Shown here: piece after piece, positions 1 through 11,700 of the stretch
Layout of the letters: the number at the start of each line of letters is the position of its first letter
Position numbering within the stretch: position 1 is the stretch's first letter
NCBI GenBank assembly: GCA_008360955.1
Contig: LUCM01011253.1
Coordinates: 227,035-291,034, forward strand
Origin: Fasciolopsis buskii
Taxonomy: Eukaryota; Platyhelminthes; Trematoda; Plagiorchiida; Fasciolidae
Direction: 5' to 3'
Length of the DNA: 64,000 nt
Translations under genes and position numbers: made by a program
The notes under the pieces: generated by a model
Database searches by the model: none
Told to the model about the DNA's origin: nothing
The model's input: the letters and a program-made list of their open reading frames with translations, nothing else

Positions 1-59
1 TTTATAAAGACGTTCGTGTAGTTAGACTGTTGATGGCAGTTTAAAATTTGTCATAAGCC

Positions 60-172
60 GACGGTGGTCAAGGGGATAACATGGTGGAGTTTGAACGTGA
101 AGGTGGCGGGTTCGAGTCCCCCCACCGCCTGTCAACTTCCCCGCTCGGCAGCCTTCGACTAACCGCGGCTCT
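60..172 (+). repeat. tRNA-derived SINE-like repeat, family A copy 1
   Basis: Positions 60-130 have the outline of a 71-nt tRNA. The first seven bases (60-66) pair with 123-129 at six of seven positions, and a near-perfect RNA polymerase III B box (GGTTCGAGTCC) lies at 109-119. The T stem around it pairs at four of five positions. An A-box-like stretch (TGGTCAAGGGG) sits at 65-75. No convincing anticodon stem can be drawn, so this is not a working tRNA gene. A second copy at 27876-27990 matches both the tRNA-like head and about 40 bases beyond it, ending in a shared CCGCGG. Similarity past the tRNA part is what separates a SINE from a lone tRNA pseudogene. The family name is unknown. Confidence 0.6.
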
Positions 173-3100
173 CTTCCTGTAAAATGATTCTTATTGTCAT
201 TTCAACTATAAAGGAGGTAAAAGACAAAGAAATTCTAACAGTTTCATGATTTGTATGGGTAAAAATTAGTAACCGTATGAACAACTGTCTTTTTTTCAAC
301 TGCACTCTCCGAGCTATTTGCGCCAGTATCAGATGAAGGTAAACCCGGTAATAAATTCTTTTCATTGTTTTACAAAAGGAACTACCATCAAACGCAAGCT
401 GCAAGGAAGAATGAAATTCCACTCATGCAGTGATGGATTCCAACCCATGAAATTCTGGTTGAAACACCACAAATTTGATTGTCTAACTACTGCTGGGCAA
501 TTTAAATTGAAAACGGCATAGACCCCGTCTGTGAAACACAACCGGCAAAATTTGGTTCTCATGACTTCCGTTGAAAACGGATACAAAGATTAAACAAGTG
601 TACTTTTCTGATTAATTTTCGTGTTTTTTTACTGATGATTGAATATTGACCGGAGCATGAACATTATCATATTTATCTTTAAGATAATGATTTTGCCTTG
701 AAATCTGACCACTCTACCCTTGATGACAGATAAATCAAGTAATCGTATTGCAACTTTGGTTGCATTTTCTTGACCCGAATACCAAAACTACTTCATTGCG
801 TACTCATTTTGACCATCTACGTGGGATCAGTTTGAATTTGTTCTTCGGCCGCCCACTCTTGGTCTTCATTCGTTGTATCGCACGGAAAATTCAGTCATAT
901 AGAAAATCCGAAATATCCCCAGTTGCGTACTCCCAAGATTTGTAAAGTATTTGGTCCAAAATGTTTCAGTTTTGATAAATTTTATGCAAATCTTGGTAAG
1001 GCATATTTTATGAATTCAACAGCAGCATACAGAACTGCCATAAAATCAGACGGAGTGGTCCGAGCAAGTTTTTGGTTACGATGTATGATTTTGTTGTCCC
1101 GTCTGGTTAAGTAGTAGGTAAATGTTTATAATAGCAAACGTAACCCTCCAGGCTGACAAAAATAAATCGCAATTTTTTGTCATCCGTCACGCTATTTCAT
1201 TTTCCTTCTCTATAAAAAGCAAGAATGCGGTCATACAAAAAGGGATTTGTACTGGGGTCACTAAGTTGTGTACAGGAACATTTGGGCTGTTAGTTCATCT
1301 AGTTCTATCTATATCAGACTGGAGAGTCTTGGCCGTTGTTTTCTTTACCTAAGAGCGGTTTTTTGACGAACCACGATGTGGCTTTTTTAATGATCTTATG
1401 GTTATTGTAATCGGTAGTATATTTTATTTGCAGATGAATGAACAGAATTAGACACTAGTGTACGAGGGAAGAGCGACAATAAACGTGTGTCAGAGGTCAT
1501 GCTTCCGCGGACGTTTTGCTCATCAATTAGCACGTGAAATATACTACTGGGAACAGAAACCCATAATATCGGACTTTGCGTCCTATTTCGGAACTTTAGC
1601 CGTTCCTGAGGGACGAAAAACTGGAATGAATCAACGGGTGATTCTTAGGTGAATTCCGCATATATTCACGCTCCTTCTTATTCAAATGAAATCCTACCGA
1701 ACTCGTCGTTCATTTGACATTCCCCTGTCTTCAGTAATACTGTGATCCTGTTGAGGTTTATTTTCATATCCGAACCCTCAGGGGTATTCGACAGCCTCTT
1801 AATTCAAGCAGCACAGTCCGCTGCAACTTCGAGGCCCTGTGCACGTATCATGCTGCAAACACTAAATTCTTTCCGTAGACTTTTAGTTTTCAATTATACT
1901 TACGCCAGTTTAAAAAAAATTGTATTTTCTTACATTATGTATTACGTTTTACAAGTGAAACCAAGGAAAAATATTTGTTTGTGGTCTTGCTATTTCAGCT
2001 GGGTCTTTAGATGTGTGCTTCTATGCGTAGGCTACATTGCTAGCTTCCCACAATCTAGGGAACGTGTGAACTGTGGTGCCTTCTCTTAACTGTATCCCGC
2101 TCATACCACCCGTTTGGACAAATAATACTCGACTGAAATGACCGGGGCGATTAATTTATCATGCACTGAAGGTGTACTTGAATCCTTTCCACCAGGAACT
2201 CGGTTTTGTTGAATAGGTTCACTTCCCGTTTTTTTACTTCCATACGAATTCACTGGTAGACAGGAAGCATTCTGTGGAATCATTCCTCTTTTCCGTTCTT
2301 GATGATAAACGCAAATAGTCAGACTAACATGATGTTATCATGAAGAGATACAAAATCCACTAAGTTAAGTTAGCATTCTAAAAAAAAGGTTAGATGGATG
2401 AAATGACAAGTTACTCAGCTACCAACAAGCGCAAAACTATTGTGCCGAACGTATTTGTGTGCAGTGCACTTCACAACCCAAACGGTACTCATTATTATTA
2501 TAATATCCTTGATAACATGGGCGTCCGCATTCTTGGTTGTCAGATTAATGCCTGACGAACGTGACTACTGACGTGTTCGGTATATCACTACAACTTTTGT
2601 TGCTAAGATCTGATCAAGACAGGAAAATTGCGCCTAAGGTTTCAAACCGAAACATCGGGAAGAGAGCAGTATTGAATCAAAAGCACTAAAGCTCCGCAAC
2701 TGCCCGGCCATTTCACAACAGGAACAAAAATAAGATATATTTAGTCGTGTTTTGCTAATAGGCCAGCATTTAGTTTACACCGTTGGTCATTGGCGGTGAT
2801 CTGCAATGGCTGGTCCGACCCAAACCAGCGGTCTTATACATGCAAGCGCATATACGAACAGACTTAGTTGAGAACGAATTCCAATACAAAACGGAACATA
2901 TTTTACAACCACGGAGTCACTGATCCCCGGTCTAGTCGTGACAGAATGATTCCCCGGAGGAAAATATATCTCGGGCAAGTTGCCTTCAAAGGTTTTGCCT
3001 GGAATTGCTTGTTTCCGAGTACGGGCCGAATGAACAGTCTGGGGGGAAAAGACAGCAGAAATTGAAGAATTTTACTACAAAAGTGGTACCTTTTGGAATT

Positions 3101-4731
3101 TGCCATCCGATTTGTGGCTCGCATTCATTTGATGTAATTCATTTAACGATCAGAACAAATTAAATTTGAGATTTTTCTTCCATCAGCTATCTGAAATGGA
3201 AGAAAAGTTACAAACTTCATCAAAAGAAATAAAATCAAAATAGCACAGCGAATGAAGCAAAACCAAAGTTTGCCCATATTTTCTTTTTGAACCTCACGAT
3301 AAAATTCGTGTTGAAAGATATAAAAATGTGTAAAGGATGTAAACGGCTTCGTGAGAAAATAAAAATAGGAATAAGGTGATCATTTTGTCGCTAGTTTCGC
3401 AAGCTGAAAAACGATTAACGTTAGGTGCAAATCATACCATTTATTAGATTCGTGGTAACTTAATGGTAGCGAGACAATAGTGGTTTACTCTATTTTCTGT
3501 ACCTTTAGCCATTCCCCTGCATCGTTTGCACAGGTCAACAGTAGGGTTTGTTTTGTCAGAACCTTGGTAGTCTACATCTAATCGTCATCAAGATCGGATG
3601 TGACACCTTTAGTTGTTTTTTCCTGAGCATAAATCTAGATAAAATGAATACGTTTTTAGTGTGAAATCGTCTCATCATTTAACATCTGAATATTTTTTGG
3701 CTGTGTATAACATATATCCACCTGCGCCTTGGCATTTTCAGTGTTATATTTTCTCATCCAGTATCGAACAAAAGGACATAATATTTTATGGTTACGTAAA
3801 CATGAGAATATTGGTGAAAAATCGTGACGAGTGATAAACACCAAACACATCTGACTGGCTGAAAGTTCTGTGAAAATTTTCAGTGAGCTTTGTTATTGGT
3901 AAGAATTCTGGACATATAAGTCTTATGTGAAGTTGAATTACGAAAATCGGAAATTGTCCTAGAACCCCCTCTCCTATTATGGAAATCAACAAATTCTCAG
4001 GCATCTGGTACTTCCAGTTTGGGATTCAATATTTGTGTGGCTATGGGTAAACAAGTTGCAAGTCATTTTAGTTGCTCGGAAAAACGATTTTCGTTTGAGG
4101 CACCGATTATTCGCTCTCATGCGGTTCTAACCACTTTGTTCGGCTTCTAGGTAGAGTAGGTTTTACCACAGATCGTACTGAAATCGTTCGTGTATAGGCA
4201 TAGTTAGTAGCTGTATTCAGCATTTGTGAGGAGTTTTGCCTTCTCCTTGACATTCGCAGTCTTCCATGCCTTAGCTCGAACTCTAGAAAGAAAGCCACAT
4301 TTGCTTGTATTGTCTGTATTATATGTCGATATTTGCTGATTCTTCTCCATAGACATGATATTGGGCCCGTAGATGCGGTAGGGCTCGATTTGCCGCTAAT
4401 GCCAGTCTCCAGCTTTCTCAGTTAATTTACGGTATTAGATGATTTATTACCCCTTTTCAAAGTAATTATCGTACACATTTCATGTCGAACTCGCTAGTGA
4501 TTACCCATGGGCTCACTGTTGTCCTTATTAGAAATCGTCATCACTGCATATACACCGAGCTCGGAAATTCTGATGAACACTTTACTACACTAAAAACTCA
4601 ACCAGCAAAGCTCTATGTCGTGGTTTCTTATATGTTTCGATGCAAAAAGGAAGTCAACCATCGTCTGGAGGTCGATCGTTTTGGGGCAAAGTTCTGCAAA
4701 TTCCCGTGACAGATGAGTAGATGATAACCAA
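173..4731. other. No recognisable gene
   Basis: AT-rich sequence in which the longest open frames are about 115 codons or fewer, within what chance gives at this composition. I read both strands for domain motifs, repeats and RNA genes and saw nothing I can name. Short poly-A and poly-T runs occur throughout. Confidence 0.6.
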
Positions 4732-4825
4732 TTGAGAAATTGCCTAGTTGGCGTAGTCGCCAAGGCATTCAACTCACAGCCATTCATCTGAGATTTACGT
4801 CAGGATTCGAGGGTGGAGGATGCTA
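4732..4825 (+). repeat. tRNA-derived SINE-like repeat, family B copy 1
   Basis: A D-arm or A-box-like stretch (AGTTGGCGTAGTCGCCAAGG) at 4746-4765 is followed by a B-box-like GGATTCGAGGG near 4803-4813. The spacing suits a tRNA of the Leu/Ser type with a long variable arm. An inverted copy lies at 29765-29852. Between AGGC and TCTG the two copies share the pattern AGGC-R-TTC-R-ACTC...C-R-TTC-R-TCTG, where R is A here and G in the other copy. These are mostly A/G transitions at former CpG sites, the expected ageing pattern of a methylated repeat. The upstream TTGAGAA is also shared. Confidence 0.55.
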
Positions 4826-5301
4826 AAAAGAATAACGAGATTTTGCAGCATTTCTGTGGCTTTTTATTGATGATTTGAGCAGTGACACTGCAGTGTGAAT
4901 CTTTTTTTCAGTTAACTGGGTCATTTGCTCTTCATAAGAAAACACAGGTAATCCAATTCGACGTGTCTGTTGGCTAAACCAGTTGCAATTCTAAGCTATC
5001 AAAATTTCCTTAGCCCATTTCTAGCTCAACGGTCCAGTATATCAGATGTTTATTTAAAACCTGGTGTTACAACTGACATTAGTTGTTTTTATCACTAAGT
5101 TATGATAATAATGCTTGACATGAAATAAGCACAAAATGGATTTCCGTAGAAGATGACCTGCACACGCTGATCCTGCGTATTGTGTTGACACCACATTCTC
5201 TTTTTTCCTGTTCACATTTTTAATCACGTTTGCGATTGCAACATGACACATGATGAGAAAGGCAGTAGTTAGCGGATTGCACTCATCAGTTGAATAGTGC
5301 A

Positions 5302-5422
5302 GGATGATGATAGTCCTGATAATGTTGAGGACGATAACGGTAATTACCTCAATACGGATGATGTTGATGATGGATATGAAGGTGATTCGGATAATGACTG
5401 TATTCGTAGTGTTGGTGATGGC
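5302..5422 (+). repeat. Degenerate GAT microsatellite
   Basis: The stretch is built mainly from GAT, GGAT, GATAAT and GTTGAT units (for example GGATGATGTTGATGATGG near 5356-5373). It is an old trinucleotide repeat broken up by point changes. Confidence 0.75.
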
Positions 5423-5457
5423 GAGTATCGTGGTTCCGCGTGAGGTGCTTTGCAATA

Positions 5458-5505
5458 GTTCGAAGACCGTATGCGCTGCAGGTTCATGAGTTACGGTCTT
5501 CGAAC
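5458..5505. repeat. Perfect 14-bp inverted repeat with 20-nt loop
   Basis: The left arm GTTCGAAGACCGTA (5458-5471) is the exact reverse complement of the right arm TACGGTCTTCGAAC (5492-5505), separated by 20 bases. It could form a stable hairpin in DNA or RNA. It lies directly after the GAT repeat. It may be the terminus of a foldback element or a small structured repeat. No direct target-site duplication is obvious. Confidence 0.85.
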
Positions 5506-5725
5506 GGGTTACATGACTGGTCTGAAATGCACAAGATCGGGACAGCCGAGGTGAGCCAGAGCCCGTAAACGCTTCAGCCAGCATTAAAATTTCGATGATA
5601 AACCCAGTATGGTGATCTATTTGCCATAAAGCATTTCCCATTATATGACACAAGGGCCTGCAGATATTCGCCCTTTCATCAAAACATGCAGGGATTATCA
5701 GATTCATCTTACCCTCAAAAATCAT

Positions 5726-8700
5726 GGTTTACGTGAAGTAAAAAACGACAATCCCGATCCCCAGAGACGAATAACCAATAGGAACTAGAATAAGACGAAC
5801 AGGGAGAAAAATAATGCATTGTTTAACAATGTCTGAGTACACTGAAGGACAGAACTTTGAAAGTATTCGATTACAAAGGCTGATAGTAGATCGAAATGAT
5901 CAAACATTGATAAATAGTGCATTTGATGAGCCATATAGTTGCTTCCTTCTTGTTATGTTTATCTCAGTTAATTTCCGTGCGTCCAGCATCCTACCATTTT
6001 GTTGTATTTATTGAATACAAACAACTGTAATGCAATTCTGAACAAATGAGCTTCGTCGATGCTGCGAGGTTACAATCATGACTAGAAGGATATTTGTGAA
6101 AAGTTCACGGTTCTACGTACTGAACTGAATGATCTGTGTGAAAGCTAAGATTTTGAGGTATCACCCTTATTTGCTTTTCCAGTCTGCTGTGTGGAATTAT
6201 CGGTCTGGGTACGCAATATTTTATTCCGACATACCTGCGTATGGTTATATCATAACTCGTACTTAAAGATATGATGTTTTAACACCTCTGCAAGTGATTA
6301 TGAGCTAATTAAATAGATGTAAATGACCAGATGATAGATTTTTCAACATAATTCAAAACAGGTCAGCAATACGAAAGCATATTACAACAGCTCTAATTTT
6401 GTCACAAATATGCTGTTTGATACACAGTAATTCAAGTTCATAGCCACAGAGTTTAGTAACCACTTTGTCATTTGTTCTTCTAAACAGCAAAGAAGTAAAA
6501 GCGGCAAAAGGAATTGCCTCTTTTGAAGTAAGCCTATCAAATTGTGGAACGTGCTTTGAACTCAAAGAATTTTGTTTCACTTCAAATCAAACCAGGCATA
6601 GTAGCGATAATGCTTGATCCAAAGAGAATCACTAGTTCTAACGATTATATTGCAGCTGCATTTTTACAATGGTATTGACTAAAGCAAGTGTTTAGTGAAA
6701 TCGACATTCTCCAGGTAATCGGAGGTGGACATGGGTAAAACCTAACGAATGGCACTTTGCATGTTTCATTCGGCTCCATTAGTACAGTCATTAAAACTCA
6801 TGTTGTATTGCATTGCATAGAATTTGGCGTACAGAAAATAATGTCGTATTTCAGTCATGTGGGCTAAAATTTGTTTGAAGATCTCAGATTGCATGATCAC
6901 AATGTGATCATTTTGATAAATGTTGACAGTGGATTTTATTTCACGCACCTACACACTGTCAGGAAGCGGTAATTAGATCGCCTCAATAAGCGAGAATGTC
7001 ACACTCCAGTTTGTATTCTTTCTCTGCAAACGGCCAGTCACCGATGGGGTACTGAACCTTTGATCTGACCTCACGTTCTCCACGGCACGTTTTAGCAAAC
7101 AGAAGTAATGAGCTTTATCGGATGTTATCATTTAACCTTTTCACACGTTTGCTTACCGTCAGATAAGGGGCCGTTGTTTACCAGCAATGTTTGGCGTCCA
7201 CTTGGACCATTCTTGATCCGGCTGTACTTGGAACAACGCTTATTAGACGATTGGAAGGAAATCAATCAATATGGCGTAAAATGAATTCACCGAAAACAGA
7301 GGAATTCCGCTTCTAATGGCTCAATTATGCCAACACTAAAATTAGGAAAGAGAATGGACGGAATTTTGATAAAATTCTTAGTGAGAGCATGTTTGAATAT
7401 TGCTATTTTAGAAAAGAGAATTTTATGCCAATAGAATAAGTGCGGTTGTGCTTTTATAATTAGCCTAGTTCAGTCCAGCAACTCCATCATTTGCTTGTGA
7501 AAAACTATCGTAAAATGGTTTGTCTGTATCGTTTGCTGGTTAAAGTTTGAAACATAAATATTGCTTATTCAATTGTTAAAAACTGCATGTGATTGGCAAC
7601 TTCTTTGCTACTGTATATTATCGCAATCATTCACTGGTTATGCGTAAGTGGCAGCAAAGTCGAATGGACACGTAAATTGTGAATTGAACAGGAGCAACCA
7701 GTCAACTATGACATAATGGTCATTTGGTTCAGAGAAGGAAATGTGGAACTTATCACCATTCGGAGAGGGTTATTTTAAGGTAGTGTTTCCCTGTGTTCAG
7801 TTTGAAAAAAGAAAGTGCCCAGTATACTCCTGCATTGATTCTACGGGATAGAAAACATCTTCAATTATTTCAACGAAACTAACATCGCATTGCCTGCATT
7901 ATGGATTGGACAAACATAAACAAGTTGGATAACTCTTCCACTCTTGTTTCTTCTGCTGAACAGATGTAACAATAACGCTGTGCATACCATCTGTTTGACA
8001 AAAGGCCTATGACGTTACATAAGTCTCAACAATGAGAATTGTCCACATTCTTTATATTGTATCCATAGAGATCGGTCCGGTATCCGTCAATTTTTTTAAA
8101 ACGACGAACCTGAAATGTTCCTTTTCTGTCACTGCTGCTTTCCATATGAAACTAGTTTAGATGGATGACTGTTCGGTAACTTCGAACAGAAGATGGATAC
8201 CTGGCGCCATTTTATATCGAAATTTAGGAATTTCTTTCGTTGTGATGTGATATTTGTGAAAGTCAATGAGTTGTTTGCAAAATTTAAGAATAAAAGCAGA
8301 TTAGGTAAATATTGACTCACGTTCGGTTGGTATGTAAGAAGGAAGAAAAAGGAAGATTGGGGATCACAGAAAATTTAGAAGGGAAACAGAACGAGTAGAA
8401 GAAATGTGGTTAATTGGGGAAGGGTGTACGAATTTTATTCTTACGATGGCCCACCCGCGAACGCTTATACGTCTACGCCATTCGACATCTTTCCCAAGCA
8501 ATGGAAATAAAACAACAGAATTAAATACCTAATCGATCAGCAAATGGCTGTTACTAAAAATGTGTTTTCCATCTCTGTATCCGATGTTTCGTGTTCATTT
8601 TATTAATTATGATAGTCTTTGTTACTATCGTATGTTTGCTTCTTTTTTTCTCATGTTATGCATTAGGCTAAAAATAAACATTACTTCCTCACTGGTTAGA

Positions 8701-11700
8701 AGTGACACACAAAGGTAGAAAATGAACGGGCGAGTCAAATGTTGGTCAAATTGTGGGTCACAAACTGACCAGACAGGATTCCTTGCTCATCATTATTACC
8801 AAATAATTTACTGAACGAAATATTTGACGTTGCGACGAATGATCACACGAGGCACGTTTTTATGGTAAATACATAGTAAGTGAGATCAAAAACATAGGAA
8901 ACAAGTTGTAAAGCCTAAGAATTAAGTTTTCAGAGATCTGAATAACTGAATCTGTTACCGTGTGTAAGCAACTTACTGGCGTTTGTTGTTTTCCGTTGTC
9001 TATACGTTGGTTAAATCGTACAACAAGGTTGCCGTGGGTAAGTAAAACAAAATCGGACTTGGAAATTCGTGACACCCATTTCATTTAACCCGATTGAGTG
9101 ATTAAGCTGATTCAGATTCAATGTGCATTTGTTAGTTACGTTGTTTGGAACAATCAACGGGGCAGGCTTGAACAAGTTTTATTCAAAGTTGTTCTTACTA
9201 TCACCCAGTCTGTGCCAGCTTGCCAAGTCAGTCCGATTTCTGCAGCAAGACCCACCTGGTCTATATGAACGGAATTGTTGATTGAATTCGCATCCTATTG
9301 TAGGATGATGCCATTGCTGAAGAGCGCATGCCAGTTAGTAGATTGCAATTCCATTTGACAGCCTGGCAAAGACAGAAAGAGGACATTTTCAATGGTTTTG
9401 CATTACAAATTCACGATCCAGGTTAGTATCGAGACGATATACGACAGTAAAACCTCGAGTCTACTTTAATGTATCCGAAATAAATGAGCTAAGATTGCAA
9501 GTTAAGGATACTCTCACGTGAATGAACGAAAATCGAGGTGGATTATCTCCATTAGGTTCAAGTAACTGCTTAATTCTAGATGACATCAGTATGGGACAGT
9601 TTGATGAAAAGACAGGAACTTGCACTCAAAGACTAATTTTGTGGTATTCAGATGAAATAAGAACCAACCTTAAGGAGGAGGAAATGTTGCGTTTGCCAAA
9701 TCACTTTGGTGTATCATAAAGATCCGTGCCTGAAGCCACTTGGTAAATAGTAAACTATATATTTCCTGAAATTTTAAGCTTCTAAAAACGACGCCACTTC
9801 AAAATTGACGCAATGTTCTAAGCAATAGCTAATCTATGATTTACCTCTACTTGGGAAAAGTGCAATAAGTTTATAATTCAAAAAGTGTCGCCTGTTAGGA
9901 AACCATAAAACACGATTCATGAGAAACGTGAACTCGTTTACGGGTTAGAGGACGAATTATATTCATAAATTTATTCACGCAGTCAAGAGTGAAATGTGAT
10001 CGATTGATGGTGGAAAACCGTTAGATTTGCGAACAGTCGGCAAATGAATGTGGACCGATGATGCAGATCTGGTCGACAGTGCATGAAATAGTCGGGAGTG
10101 AGTTCAGTAACTTGCCGCGCTAGGTGGTAGATGTTATAGTATGATCTGATCACCTGCATGGTAGAGGATAATCATGTTGATCGAAGCGGGAAATCGATTC
10201 TACGGGCTTGCGCTTCAATGTAGTGAAGTTGAAAAATTCGTATGATTGCCGCACCAAAAATGATTGCCGTATCTCGTTTTACGCAAAAAGCCACTCCACA
10301 GTGGATTGAAAAACCGATTAAATATTCCACTCAGATGGAAAGAGCAACATTTTCCATGAATTTTACGAAGTGCGTAACACTATGTTTACCTGGTAGACGT
10401 AGATTTACAGGAAACGAGCACGTTAAGCTGGATAACGTTTCGAATTGCCGTGTTACGTTCGGCTCAACCTTACAGGATTTTGAGACAGCAGCATTGAAGT
10501 ACTTGGCACTACCATACTATACGGACTACCTTGAAAATACTTTTAAAATATGCTGATTTTTTTGGAACAGTTTGTATAAATCGTATATTTGTCTTAGGCA
10601 AAAGAATAAAGTAGTTCTTCGTGGGGTACTAATCTTTGAGTAGTGTTTTTAGAATCAGTTGTTTAGTGTGGGTCGTTTCTGCTTACCCGGTCGTAAAAAG
10701 CTGTCAATTTTGAAATTAATCCCAAAGTAAGCACGACCAATCGGGTGTTGACGGTAAACCAAAAATGACTGATTTCAAATAAGTCTGGAGTGGGCAGCGC
10801 CTGAAAAGCTTATCTTGTCCTCCAGCTTGACTAGTATCGAAGACATTCACAACTGTATTGCAGTCTTAACACCATTATTCTACTATTTAAATGTGGACTG
10901 TTTTCTGCCAAGATAATAGGCTTTTGTTGACTTACTTCACTAATCCCCGTGTACAGCGCAATGCCAGCGTACTTAAGGTATTGGAGAAAGGTGACAATAG
11001 AACACCCTAAGTTTTCGAAAACGTATAAAATAGAACACTCATTGTATGTATTGGTTTATCAGTAACCTCGCATCTGTCATTTAGTAGACTTGCAGACCTG
11101 TGATCAAAAGAAGCGATCAATAAACTTTGAGCTTCAGGTGCCAGGTGATACATTTTGGAAGTAATCTTTTTGCAATTTAACTGGCCGTCGTTATGCGTTA
11201 CCCCTAATTTTAAACGATAATATTCCGTGATCTGGTCATGGTATTCAGATCGTAATAATTTCTTTGTTGTTGTTCCGTCTTTTTAAGTCTGCAAATGTTT
11301 TGCGTGCCACAACTCTCAATCTGATGTCTAGAACACAATCAAACAAATGATCGCCAAAATCCAAAGCGGACTCCTAATTTGAACGAGCAACCGGACAAAG
11401 AATTAATCAGATTTTTTGGTGATTAGTTTCAAACTTTTGTCGTTCCAGAACAGAAGTTGTGCGATGATATTACAGACATTGTTCCCTTACTCCTTGATGG
11501 AAGAAATAAGTGAGGAAAACAAACTGGATGACTTTCGGCAAAATTAATTCGAGAAGAAGATATACAAAACAGATCAATAAAACTTTCCGTCAGTCATCTG
11601 AAGCGAAGAATTCTTTCCGGCTGTCTCTTCAACAATGCATTAAGTGGAAGCCAGTGAGGTGTAACATCCCTCCTGTCTCCAAGTTGGGGCTATTAAATAC

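Larger units (their letters stand above)
5054..5725 (-). other. Long open frame over a decayed GAT repeat, probably not a gene
   Basis: This is the longest open frame in the window (223 codons from its first Met). I do not recognise the product. Its middle (minus strand over about 5300-5420) is a run of Ile, Val, Thr and Asn that simply translates a degenerate ATC/GAT trinucleotide repeat, which is poor in stop codons in this frame. The rest has no domain, signal peptide or motif that I can see, and part of it crosses the inverted repeat at 5458-5505. The repeat is the simplest explanation for the open length. A spliced exon cannot be excluded without transcript data. Confidence 0.3.
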
